A DNA stretch of 26,858 bases, from positions 1 through 26,858 of the forward strand of contig CAZKBI010000016.1 of assembly GCA_964551195.1 (NCBI GenBank), written 5' to 3'. The position numbers and the translations under genes were made by a program. Below are positions 7,154-15,110 of the stretch, one piece after another (the first letter of the stretch is position 1; each line of letters opens with the position of its first letter). Origin of the DNA: CAYZPB01 sp964551195. Lineage in GTDB: Bacteria; Bacillota; Bacilli; Tepidibacillales; Tepidibacillaceae. Below the pieces are notes generated by a model. That model had not been told where the DNA came from. It saw only the letters and a list, made by a program, of their open reading frames with translations, and searched no databases.

Positions 7154-7579
7154 CTAAATCAATTTCCTAAAATTAGCCTCAAATCTTATCGAGTCGTCCT
7201 TTGACCGCTTCTTTGGACCAGTCGTCCTTCCTCCTGAACGACGTACCTTTTGTGCAATATGTCGTTCGAAAAGCAATTTATCCATATTATCATCACTATA
7301 AATCATCCCATACTGGTTAATTGCCTTAGCGCCTTTCGCCAATACCATTGCAGCAACTCCATAATCTTGTGTAACAACAATGTCACCTTTTAAAACACTA
7401 TTTGCTAAAGCTATATCTACAGCATCATTTGCTTTATCTACCGTTATTACCTCCGAATAGCCGTCATCAATAATGTGACAGACATCAGTAAACATCATTA
7501 CTTTTATATTTTCCTCTTTCGCTACCTGTATAATTATTTCTTTAACCGGGCAAGCATCAGCATCAACTAATATTCTCAT
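7154..7579 (-). CDS. DUF188 / UPF0178 family protein (YqxD/YaiI-like)
   Basis: 141 residues. It begins RILVDADACPVKEII, the family hallmark with two Asp and a Cys, and has GDIVVTQDYGVAA near residues 64-76 and GGRTTGPKKRSKDD near 115-128. The fold is PIN-nuclease-like with acidic residues at the expected active site, so a nuclease activity has been suggested for the family but is not shown by this sequence. Cytoplasmic, no signal or membrane segment. It begins 26 bases after the response regulator stop behind a GAGGTC site, so it may be the last gene of the ABC/two-component transcript. The 100 bases after it (7055-7153) show no clear terminator. Confidence 0.9.
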   Translation of the reverse strand: MRILVDADACPVKEIIIQVAKEENIKVMMFTDVCHIIDDGYSEVITVDKANDAVDIALANSVLKGDIVVTQDYGVAAMVLAKGAKAINQYGMIYSDDNMDKLLFERHIAQKVRRSGGRTTGPKKRSKDDSIRFEANFRKLI

Positions 7580-7605
7580 ATTTAAGACCTCATTATCATT
7601 AAAAG

Positions 7606-8295
7606 TTACGCTTTGAAACGGTATCCCACTCCCCAGATTGTATCAATATATTGCGGATTATCTGGTTGTTTCTCTATTTTAGTTCTGATTCTCCGAATAT
7701 GAACTGTAACAGTAGATAAATCGCCCATTGAATCCATACCCCAAAGACGCTCAAACAAATCCTCCTTAGTAAAAACGTGATTAGGATTTGAAGCTAAAAG
7801 GGTTAATAAATCGAATTCCTTAGTTGTAAAAATCACTTCTTTATTATTTACATAAATCCTCCGCGATTTTTTTTCTATATGTAAACCGCCTACATCAATT
7901 GTATCCTTTTCCGCTTCTGGTTCCTTAACAAGACGTTCGAAACGGGCTAAATGAGCTTTAACTCTCGCTACCAACTCGCCTGGGCTAAATGGTTTAGTTA
8001 TATAATCGTCAGCGCCTAAACCTAGCCCTCGAATCATATCAATCTCGTCCTTTTTGGCAGAAACAATAATGATTGGAATGTCGAATTTTTTACGAATTTG
8101 GCGGCAGACCTCAAAACCATCAATCTGTGGGAGCATCAAATCAAGGATTACTAAATCATACTCATTTTTTAAAGCCTCTTGCAGACCCATTTCACCACTA
8201 TCAGCAATCGTAACTGATAAACCATTGGCTTCCAAGTAATCTCGTTCTAATTCTGCAATGCTTGGCTCGTCCTCAATAATCAGAATCCTTTTCAT
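7606..8295 (-). CDS. OmpR-family response regulator
   Basis: 229 residues. The receiver domain (1-115) has the acidic pair Glu8/Asp9, phosphoacceptor Asp52 in LVILDLMLP, Ser79 and Lys101 in ITKPFSP. A winged-helix DNA-binding domain follows (about 130-229) with the typical ending VTVHIRRIRTKIE and IDTIWGVGYRF. Its ATG shares one base with the stop of the sensor kinase gene (TAATG), so translation is coupled and the two are partners. Likely target is the operon promoter or the nearby exporter genes, by analogy with bacitracin- and lantibiotic-responsive modules; no binding site was identified. Confidence 0.95.
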   Translation of the reverse strand: MKRILIIEDEPSIAELERDYLEANGLSVTIADSGEMGLQEALKNEYDLVILDLMLPQIDGFEVCRQIRKKFDIPIIIVSAKKDEIDMIRGLGLGADDYITKPFSPGELVARVKAHLARFERLVKEPEAEKDTIDVGGLHIEKKSRRIYVNNKEVIFTTKEFDLLTLLASNPNHVFTKEDLFERLWGMDSMGDLSTVTVHIRRIRTKIEKQPDNPQYIDTIWGVGYRFKA

Positions 8296-9752
8296 TAACT
8301 ACACTCTCCATCCGCCAACCTTTTCAAAGAAAAGAAAATACTAGTACCTTCATTTTCGATACTTTCCGCCCAAATTTCTCCACCGTGTTCCTCAATAATT
8401 CCTTTGGCAATCGCTAACCCTAATCCACTTCCACCCGTAGCCAAGTTCCGTGAAGGCTCACCGCGGTAAAAACTTTCAAAGATAAAAGCAAGGTTATCCT
8501 CACTAATTCCTCTTCCATTGTCGCGTATTTCAACAGTTATTGTCTCTTCCTGCTTAGTTAAAATCAATTCTATTCTACCATTTTCTTTGCTCTGGTATTT
8601 TTGTGCATTACCAAGAATGTTCATAATAACCCTTTTTAGTTTATCTCGATCGGCCCTGACAAAAATCGGGCAATCATCTGTTGAATTAAGTGTAAGTAAA
8701 ATATTTTTATTTTCCATGTCAAGTTGCATCTCTTCAGTGCAATCAGCTAAATATTTTACAATATCTATACTTTCAAATTGAAATGCCATATTCTTCGTAT
8801 CTAATTTCGAAAAAAGAAATAACTCATCAATTAAGTGGTCCAAATCATTAGCTTTAGCATAAATAGTTTGAACATACTTCTCCATTTTTTCAGGAGAGTC
8901 CGCCACACCATCAATAATTCCCTCTATATGACCCTTTATCGATGTAATGGGAGTTTTTAAATCATGACTAATACTTGAAATTAACTCTTTACGTTTATCC
9001 TCGTATTGAATCTGTTGTTCTAGCGAGTGTTTTAATCTTTTGCGCATTTCTTCAAAAGCATCAGATAATTCACCAATTTCGTCATCTCTATTGTAGGATA
9101 TTTCAAAATCTAGGTTGCCATCCTTAATCTGTTCCGTTGCTTTTTTAAGTGAATCTAGCGGTCTAATAATACTCCGCGATACAAGGAAAATTAAAGTAAA
9201 GTTCGTTATAAAGAGAATTAGTATTATTATTGGCGTCATAACAACCATAAATCTATGTGCCAGATTTCCCATTGGCCCCATATCTGTTAAGAGAAAAACC
9301 GTCCCCATGTTACCATTTTGAAAAAAGAACTCGTGTTGACTTATTAAATAAAGTTTACCATCAATGATTTTTGGCTTGCCTGATTCATGATCATGAACTC
9401 GATAATTAAGAAGACTAATAATAACCTCTTCACGGTTAAAAAAATTCGAAACATAGGTAATCTCTTCGCTATCTCTAACAACAAGTCCAGTATTTATCGG
9501 ATATAAACTATTATCAAGTCCCTTAAGATAGGTGTCATCACGCAATTGATCAGGAGTATTATCGGCAATCACTTTTATTTCGTCAAAAATCTGAGCTCCT
9601 TCTTGCAATATCTCAGTTCCAGGTTTAATAAACGTACCTCCCGTATTTCCCATCAACAGGGCCATAACAATTATCCCAGCAATTAATGAAAGTATAACGG
9701 GAGTTATCAACATCGCTAAATATGAAAGAAGAAGCCTAACTTTGATTGACAT
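8295..9752 (-). CDS. Membrane sensor histidine kinase
   Basis: 485 residues from the ATG at 9752, which lies 7 bases after GGGGAGG; a GTG one codon earlier is closer to that site and less likely. Numbering from that GTG: transmembrane segment 8-36, extracellular sensor region about 37-168, second transmembrane segment about 170-194, HAMP linker about 196-248, dimerisation domain with His264 in SSISHDLKTPI, N box with Asn383, G1 DNGRGI (412-417), and G2 GGSGLGLAIA (441-450). All catalytic boxes are intact. The roughly 130-residue extracellular loop means it may sense a ligand directly, unlike the short-loop BceS type, which senses through its transporter. It lies 15 bases after the permease and overlaps the regulator. 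Confidence 0.95.
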   Translation of the reverse strand: MSIKVRLLLSYLAMLITPVILSLIAGIIVMALLMGNTGGTFIKPGTEILQEGAQIFDEIKVIADNTPDQLRDDTYLKGLDNSLYPINTGLVVRDSEEITYVSNFFNREEVIISLLNYRVHDHESGKPKIIDGKLYLISQHEFFFQNGNMGTVFLLTDMGPMGNLAHRFMVVMTPIIILILFITNFTLIFLVSRSIIRPLDSLKKATEQIKDGNLDFEISYNRDDEIGELSDAFEEMRKRLKHSLEQQIQYEDKRKELISSISHDLKTPITSIKGHIEGIIDGVADSPEKMEKYVQTIYAKANDLDHLIDELFLFSKLDTKNMAFQFESIDIVKYLADCTEEMQLDMENKNILLTLNSTDDCPIFVRADRDKLKRVIMNILGNAQKYQSKENGRIELILTKQEETITVEIRDNGRGISEDNLAFIFESFYRGEPSRNLATGGSGLGLAIAKGIIEEHGGEIWAESIENEGTSIFFSLKRLADGECS

Positions 9753-9766
9753 CACATAACCTCCCC

Positions 9767-10522
9767 TTAAATATTTTTCTTATCAAAGAAATACGAACCA
9801 ACTGCTGAAAAAATCAGCATATATGAAAACATAACAGCGAATGAATATACGAGTTTTGTTATTCCAATTGTACCATTTAACCAATATAGGTACCAATCAT
9901 TGTAACTAAAAGGAAGTAATTGCGCGAGCGACGGGAAAACTAAAACTAGCGCTTTTATCCCCAGGAAAATAAAAACAGCCATTGTTAGTGCACTTCCACT
10001 ATTTTTGAAAAATTGTGAAATAAAAATACCAATAATGCCCACCAAGGTCATCGGTATTATCGTTACCGCATAAGAAAGGATAATCTGTGGTAACTGGCTA
10101 ATTAATCCTTGGATCCCATCTAAAAGGAAACTAGCAAATATCGAAAACAATAAGAGCAGTGCCAGAATAACAACCGTAAACAGGATAACCGAGATAACCT
10201 TAGCAAAATATATTCCAGTGCGCGTAATCGGCTGCGTTAAGACCAATTTCAATGTTTTATCTTGTATCTCGCCGGCAAATAAATCCGCGGTAATCGCAAA
10301 AATAAACAGCGGTAATAGAATTCCTGCGAAAAGGTTTAGTATAAAATAGGGAAATTGACCTGCAGTAACTGCAAAGACACCAATCTTATTTTGCAAAAGA
10401 ACGATTGCCAATAGAATCACCAGCGAAATTACAAGAGTCGAAATCAGAAAAACAACTGTTCTTTTTCTGCGGAAAATTTTTTCCGTTTCGTTCAGTATTG
10501 TAGTTAAAATGTTGTTATTCAT
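9767..10522 (-). CDS. ABC-2 type exporter permease
   Basis: 251 residues from the ATG at 10522, which overlaps the ATPase stop by 8 bases (ATGAATAA); the longer frame to 10582 lies inside the ATPase gene and is unlikely. There are six hydrophobic segments: near residues 23-43, 57-80, 103-130, 140-170, 175-200 and 222-242. The motif DLFAGEIQDKTLKLVLTQPITR between helices two and three is typical of ABC-2 permeases, where it contacts the ATPase. With the BcrA-like ATPase it should form an export pump in the cytoplasmic membrane. Substrate not determined; peptide antibiotics or lipid-linked compounds are the usual ones for such pairs beside a two-component system. Confidence 0.9.
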   Translation of the reverse strand: MNNNILTTILNETEKIFRRKRTVVFLISTLVISLVILLAIVLLQNKIGVFAVTAGQFPYFILNLFAGILLPLFIFAITADLFAGEIQDKTLKLVLTQPITRTGIYFAKVISVILFTVVILALLLLFSIFASFLLDGIQGLISQLPQIILSYAVTIIPMTLVGIIGIFISQFFKNSGSALTMAVFIFLGIKALVLVFPSLAQLLPFSYNDWYLYWLNGTIGITKLVYSFAVMFSYMLIFSAVGSYFFDKKNI

Positions 10523-11249
10523 TGACAACACCGCCCTTATCTCTAACCTGTCTGATAAAAAAATCCTCCATTGATTCTCCATCAGTTAAAAGTTCCTTAA
10601 CTGACCCCTCAATAATAAGTTGACCGTTATTAACAATCCCAATTCGGTTACAAATCAGCTCTACCTCGTGAGCTAGATGACTTGAAATAAAGAAAGTAAT
10701 CGCCTCTTCATTCGCCAATTGTTGGATAATCGTACGAATATCATGCATCCCTTCAATATCCAATCCATTCGTTGGCTCATCTAAAATAATTAACTCTGGC
10801 TTAGCTAAAATCGCCATCGCTAATCCTAGTCTTTGCTTCATACCAGTTGAAAAATTTGCAACCTTTTCATTTTTATACTTTTCCAATCCGACCAATTCCA
10901 AAACTTTATCCAACCTTTCCTGATCTACATCCTTATAATATCTAGCTACAAGTTTTAAATTATTGGTAGCAGTTAAATATTCATAAGCAACTGCATTTTC
11001 AATCAATGAGCCCACCTTGCTCATACAAGCAACGAAGTTTTTGTTTAAATCCAACCCAAAGAGGAGGACCTCTCCTTGCTCAGGATGAATTAAATTAGTA
11101 ATTGCTTTCATTACCGTGGTTTTACCCGCGCCATTTGGACCCAAGAAACCAAAAACGTCTCCTCGATAAACAGTAAAATTAATATCCTTAATCCCACGAC
11201 CATTTCGATAGAGTTTGGTAAGATTTTTTACTTCCAATATTTTATCCAT
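10515..11249 (-). CDS. ABC transporter ATPase, BcrA/NatA-like
   Basis: 244 residues. Walker A is GPNGAGKT at 37-44, the signature is FSTGMKQR at 133-140 (Thr replaces the usual Ser/Leu second position), Walker B LIILDEPTNGLD is at 153-164, and the switch His is 191. At the Q-loop position it reads SLIENAVAYEYLTATNNL, with Glu84 where Gln is usual; this is common in bacitracin- and lantibiotic-export ATPases (BcrA/LanF type) and supports that assignment. A strong AAGGAGGAGG site precedes the ATG. First gene of the exporter/two-component series; no convincing promoter was found between it and the hairpin at 11302-11331. Confidence 0.92.
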   Translation of the reverse strand: MDKILEVKNLTKLYRNGRGIKDINFTVYRGDVFGFLGPNGAGKTTVMKAITNLIHPEQGEVLLFGLDLNKNFVACMSKVGSLIENAVAYEYLTATNNLKLVARYYKDVDQERLDKVLELVGLEKYKNEKVANFSTGMKQRLGLAMAILAKPELIILDEPTNGLDIEGMHDIRTIIQQLANEEAITFFISSHLAHEVELICNRIGIVNNGQLIIEGSVKELLTDGESMEDFFIRQVRDKGGVVNE

Positions 11250-11301
11250 ACCTTCCTCCTCCTTTTATACTATTTTAAACTTATAATCCCTATAATAGCA
11301 A

Positions 11302-11331
11302 CAGATAGAGCCCAAAAATGAACTCTATCTG
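11302..11331 (-). terminator. Hairpin after the secreted-protein gene
   Basis: A 9-bp perfect stem (cagatagag / ctctatctg) with a 12-base loop, 27 bases past the stop at 11358. On the minus strand the 5' arm begins CGAGCAGATA and the 3' arm is followed by TTGCTATTATAG, not a U tract. It may be an atypical terminator or a regulatory hairpin in front of the exporter operon. Confidence 0.45.
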
Positions 11332-11357
11332 CTCGCTCCTTAATTAATATTCGTCCT

Positions 11358-12221
11358 TTATTTTCTGTGTGATCTTTCCATTGGCTCAAGCTCTTGAACC
11401 TGTTTATCTGATAAATCAACTTTTTCTGTTTGTGTATTATTGTAATCGGAAAAGCTAATTTTTACAGTAAGCTCTACTTGATGCACAATACCATCTGCAT
11501 CAATGCCAGATATTACAACTGACTGAGTCTGTTCAGTAAGTAAGTTATCCTTACTTATTTGTGCATTGACATTAATACCTTCAATGGTAACTCCGCTAAC
11601 AAGTTTAGGCATATTTTCGAAATGTCCCGTTTTTGCTTCCATATCACTATCCATGTTTGCAGATGCAACAGCTATCATCGCATTTAATGTTGCTGGAACT
11701 TGACTACCATTAAGATTTATATCTACTTGCTTAGATCCATCAATATTATTACTAGTAGAAACATATTTCAGCATTCCTATTGAAAAAGCATCTAAAACAC
11801 TTTCCATTTTCTGCACATGATCAGAGTCCATCATTCCACTCATATCAAGATCTTGGTGCGGATTCGTTACACCTTCTGATTGTCTCACTTTGTAAACATC
11901 GCTATCACTACTCTTTGCGACAAATTGACCATCATTCATGAAAATTTCTACCGTTTCACCGGCCATGTTCGCCTGGCTACTCATCGATAAATTAGCCATG
12001 TCTATTTTAGAATCTACCTGAAACGTTTCCAATACCACTCCATTATCCTTAACCATAACCTCTACTTGTGCCGTAGCACTTTCTGCTGCCATAGTCGTCT
12101 TAAGCGCCGTCTTATAATTATCATATCCGGATGTCCCAGACAGGCCTGCAAAAACTGTTGTGGTTAGTAATAGAGCCCCCAGTATAACGCTAACAAGCAT
12201 TACTACAAATTTCTTATTCAT
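11358..12221 (-). CDS. Secreted protein of unknown function
   Basis: 287 residues, not recognised. There is a clear signal peptide: MNKKF, a hydrophobic core to about residue 23, and a probable cleavage after VFA (residue 25). No lipobox. The mature part is beta-rich with alternating hydrophobic residues, much Ser, Met and Asp/Asn, few aromatics and no Cys, and no transmembrane segment; it ends in a charged segment (LEPMERSHRK). Segments such as GETVEIFMNDGQFVAKSSDSDVYKV resemble all-beta LolA/LppX-like lipid-binding or DUF6612-like folds, but that is only an impression. AAAGGTGGA precedes the ATG. It sits just upstream of the exporter genes on the same strand, so it may belong with them. The upstream DNA (12222-12413) is AT-rich and shows no firm promoter. 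Confidence 0.8.
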   Translation of the reverse strand: MNKKFVVMLVSVILGALLLTTTVFAGLSGTSGYDNYKTALKTTMAAESATAQVEVMVKDNGVVLETFQVDSKIDMANLSMSSQANMAGETVEIFMNDGQFVAKSSDSDVYKVRQSEGVTNPHQDLDMSGMMDSDHVQKMESVLDAFSIGMLKYVSTSNNIDGSKQVDINLNGSQVPATLNAMIAVASANMDSDMEAKTGHFENMPKLVSGVTIEGINVNAQISKDNLLTEQTQSVVISGIDADGIVHQVELTVKISFSDYNNTQTEKVDLSDKQVQELEPMERSHRK

Positions 12222-12413
12222 TTTAATTCCACCTTTCGGAAATTTTATATATCTATCCTACAAATATAAGTTTACATGGTAATTATAAACACACTCTAAA
12301 CAAATTCTTAAATAATTATTAACAATCCATTACAAGTGTATAAATATTCGATATCACTAAAATAATCACTAAATCAAGCATATAATAAGTTAAATTGAAT
12401 AATTAATTACAGC

Positions 12414-14396
12414 TTAGAATATCAATAATCCCATTTCATTAAATGTATTTTTTATTGGAGTTCCTTTTTCTGTAAAATTCAAGGCTAGTATCGCTTGTTC
12501 TAAATTAATTAAACCCTCTTCAATGTACTTCTCGGTATTCTCGAGATTTTCTTCCCCAACGCAATTGACGTTGGGATGGTTTAATACAGCATCCATATTG
12601 GAGTCGGTTGTGTAGACAAACGATATATTTTCCTCTATAAAAGCCTTTCTTACCTTAGTTTCATCTACTTCTAGAGTAGCAAGCACAACCATACCTTTCG
12701 ATGTGTTAAATATTGGTACTGCATTTAACCGCCTTAATAATTTTTCTCCATATTCTAATTTATACTTGTCCATAAATCTTCCAAAGCAGATGTTTAGATA
12801 AGGTTTTTGATTTAATTCACAAATTGATTTCACAACATCTTCATCAGCTATTATACCTCGTCTTTTTAAGGTAGCTCCTAGCATTTGATGGGATATTTTT
12901 GATAAATCTAGAGTTTGCGAAAGTGCTTTTGAGTCAATTAACCCTTTGTATAGAAGGGTATCTCCAAGATTTCTTCTATAACCCTCCAATATTCTATCCT
13001 CTAAAAATTCGTGATCTGTTTTACTCCATGCGATTTTCTTTTTAGACCTTCTCTTTTGATTACCGCTTAAATTTATAATCCAGGCTTTCACAGTGGCATG
13101 AAAATTAATAATATTCCCTAATACCATTCTGATTGGAAGTAACGGTGGGAAGAAACTACTTATTAGTCCTGATTTAATTCCGTAAACATTTTTAACAGCT
13201 ATAAACCTTAATATCTGGCGTTCTAACATTATTAAAGTTAAAAATAATGTTAGGAACCAAGAAAAAGTGCACATCCTAAACATTATTGGCACATCAAAAA
13301 ATAGTGAGTAAACAAAATAAGCGAATATTAAATACCCGGGTCCCAAAATGAGGTTGCCTATTTTTGCTTTCCAATCTTTATATAAACTGTATTTTGATGG
13401 AAAATTTAAGCTTTTATTTTTTAAAATATTTCTTAGTTTAAAAGATTGCATTGATATACCATGGATCCAACGCGTCTTTTGTCGCACTGCTGCTTTATAA
13501 GTTCTGGGAAACATACTTCTTGTAGATATAAAATCTCTTACAACAGACCCATCTGCCTTTAATCTTTTAACATTTTCTAAAGCATAATGGACATCGTAAC
13601 CCATCTGTTTAAGTTTGAGTGATAGCTTATAGTCTTCCGTCAAACTTCCAACTAGGAACACATTACTATCTGGAAACTTTTCAAGCACATCTCTTCTAAT
13701 TACAAAGCCGGTTCCTGCCGAAGGCACAAAGGCTTTTGAAGCTGTCCTTGCAACTAATATGCGATAATGATTTTCTGCGAATTCATCTGCATAGGTCCCT
13801 GAAACCATATTTTTAAATATATTTGAAAATTTAGGTTTCTCCTGTAGAGGAAATACTGGCATTTGAATTGCAGGATATTTTTCTAATAAATAATTTTCTA
13901 GTTTAAATTCATAGGGATGTACCAAATCTTCTGAATCATGAATCACGATTGCTGCAAATTTTATATGGTTCTCCTTCTCAAAGTCATAGATATTCGCAAT
14001 AACATTATTCAAGTTATCTGCTTTTGAACTTGGACCATTTATAGTATGAATTACTTCATGAACATTAATAAATTCAAATTCTAATTCTTTTGCTACTCTC
14101 ATGGTTCCAGGATCATTGGGGTAGACTCCTAAAAATATATGATACATCGATCTAGGATATTGATTAGATAATACCATATTCCTAATTACTGACTTTAAGA
14201 CACTCTCCTCATTATATGCTGCTACTAAAATGGCAAGCATTTTCGGTTTTGTTGCCTCAATGTCCCTTGCATTTATGCTATCTATTTTTATTTTTCCAGT
14301 AATTTTTTTAAAGAAATAGACTACATCCCAAATAAGATCGTCTATACTGATTAAAATCAAGAGGATTACAAATATAAGTCCGATTGTATATACCAT
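12414..14396 (-). CDS. NfrB-like membrane glycosyltransferase (GT2) with C-terminal MshEN-like region
   Basis: 660 residues. A transmembrane anchor lies at about 3-28, followed by a GT2 domain with LVAAYNEE (58-64), DSED at 155-158 in the DxD position, GTGFVIRRD (228-236), TED at 253-255 and QKTRW at 306-310 (QxxRW motif). These are the marks of processive polysaccharide synthases. Three further membrane stretches lie at about 347-368, 376-395 and 410-432. The C-terminal part (about 466-600) has two tandem MshEN-type repeats at 476-499 and 505-528, separated by exactly five residues as in c-di-GMP-binding MshEN domains. E. coli NfrB has the same architecture and is c-di-GMP controlled. Here the Arg that opens and the Gln that closes each repeat are replaced. 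No NfrA partner is present, as expected without an outer membrane. Probable role: surface polysaccharide synthesis. Confidence 0.88.
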   Translation of the reverse strand: MVYTIGLIFVILLILISIDDLIWDVVYFFKKITGKIKIDSINARDIEATKPKMLAILVAAYNEESVLKSVIRNMVLSNQYPRSMYHIFLGVYPNDPGTMRVAKELEFEFINVHEVIHTINGPSSKADNLNNVIANIYDFEKENHIKFAAIVIHDSEDLVHPYEFKLENYLLEKYPAIQMPVFPLQEKPKFSNIFKNMVSGTYADEFAENHYRILVARTASKAFVPSAGTGFVIRRDVLEKFPDSNVFLVGSLTEDYKLSLKLKQMGYDVHYALENVKRLKADGSVVRDFISTRSMFPRTYKAAVRQKTRWIHGISMQSFKLRNILKNKSLNFPSKYSLYKDWKAKIGNLILGPGYLIFAYFVYSLFFDVPIMFRMCTFSWFLTLFLTLIMLERQILRFIAVKNVYGIKSGLISSFFPPLLPIRMVLGNIINFHATVKAWIINLSGNQKRRSKKKIAWSKTDHEFLEDRILEGYRRNLGDTLLYKGLIDSKALSQTLDLSKISHQMLGATLKRRGIIADEDVVKSICELNQKPYLNICFGRFMDKYKLEYGEKLLRRLNAVPIFNTSKGMVVLATLEVDETKVRKAFIEENISFVYTTDSNMDAVLNHPNVNCVGEENLENTEKYIEEGLINLEQAILALNFTEKGTPIKNTFNEMGLLIF

Positions 14397-14474
14397 ACTA
14401 ATCTACCTCAGCTTCCTTATATCGATCTTGCAGTAAAATACCTAATCCAAAATTGCAAAAAATTTATATTTTGC

Positions 14475-14503
14475 TTTATAATATAATCTTATCAAATTGT
14501 CCT
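14475..14503 (-). promoter_or_regulatory. Possible promoter of the glycosyltransferase gene
   Basis: On the minus strand AGGACA (complement of 14498-14503), a 17-base spacer and TATAAA (complement of 14475-14480), about 80 bases before the ATG at 14396. The -35 match is only partial. No c-di-GMP riboswitch-like sequence was seen in the leader. Confidence 0.4.
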
Positions 14504-14572
14504 ATTATATTGATACATAAACTATTGCAAGTAATATTTGCATCTTATTCACAAACTAATATTTGGTTAACA

Positions 14573-14598
14573 AAAGACACCTTTTACAAGGTGTCTTT
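14573..14598 (-). terminator. Rho-independent terminator of the 132-residue membrane protein gene
   Basis: An 11-bp perfect stem (aaagacacctt / aaggtgtcttt) with a 4-base loop, 25 bases after the stop at 14624. On the minus strand the 3' arm ends in CTTTTG, giving a short U tract; on the plus strand it ends in ctttctatttt, so it could act in both directions. Confidence 0.85.
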
Positions 14599-14623
14599 CT
14601 ATTTTCGAAATAATCATTTTGAC

Positions 14624-15022
14624 CTAGGGTCTATTCCCTTCATACTTTTTAACAGTATAAGCTACTATCAGACCAAATACTAGATAGGCTACTAAAGTGG
14701 AGACAATTGTCGTTAATCCTTGAGTCCAAGGTACTTGTACCGCGTCTAATGCCGCGTTAAAGGAATATAGAGCGAACCAAGCAATAATGGCTAAACCGAT
14801 TCCACTCAACCAAGCAGGTGCAATCTTAATTTTTATGACAAGTCTTACTGCAATTAGAAATAAATATCCAAAGAACTGACCTGCTAAAATGTGAATTGCA
14901 AATTGGGCGGGTGTCAATACTATTCCTAATGTAGATAAGCCGAGTTTTTCAGATGCCAAGACTATTAACGCCTGAAGAACCGATGCTAATGCGAACCATG
15001 CAGAATATTTAACATATTGCAT
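14624..15022 (-). CDS. Small four-helix membrane protein, unknown
   Basis: About 132 residues from the ATG at 15022, which is 9 bases after AAAGGAGG; the upstream TTG at 15031 touches that site and is not a usable start. There are four hydrophobic segments: near residues 7-24, 34-60, 67-90 and 100-124. It has no Cys, few charges in the helices and a basic tail (KKYEGNRP). I do not recognise a family. It is flanked by its own terminator downstream and about 90 bases of AT-rich DNA upstream, so it is probably transcribed alone or from the VanY gene promoter. Confidence 0.75.
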   Translation of the reverse strand: MQYVKYSAWFALASVLQALIVLASEKLGLSTLGIVLTPAQFAIHILAGQFFGYLFLIAVRLVIKIKIAPAWLSGIGLAIIAWFALYSFNAALDAVQVPWTQGLTTIVSTLVAYLVFGLIVAYTVKKYEGNRP

Positions 15023-15110
15023 ATTGTTCAACCTCCTTTGTCACATTGTACATTGTAATTATTAAATTTGATAGCAAATTTTCTTAATTTAGACACATTT
15101 CTCATACGTC

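Noticed and set aside
14397..14572. c-di-GMP riboswitch before the glycosyltransferase
   Set aside because: The AT-rich leader shows none of the conserved riboswitch core sequences.
14453..14683. Plus-strand open frame of 76 codons
   Set aside because: AT-rich frame running through a promoter region and a terminator hairpin; no ribosome site or recognisable protein.
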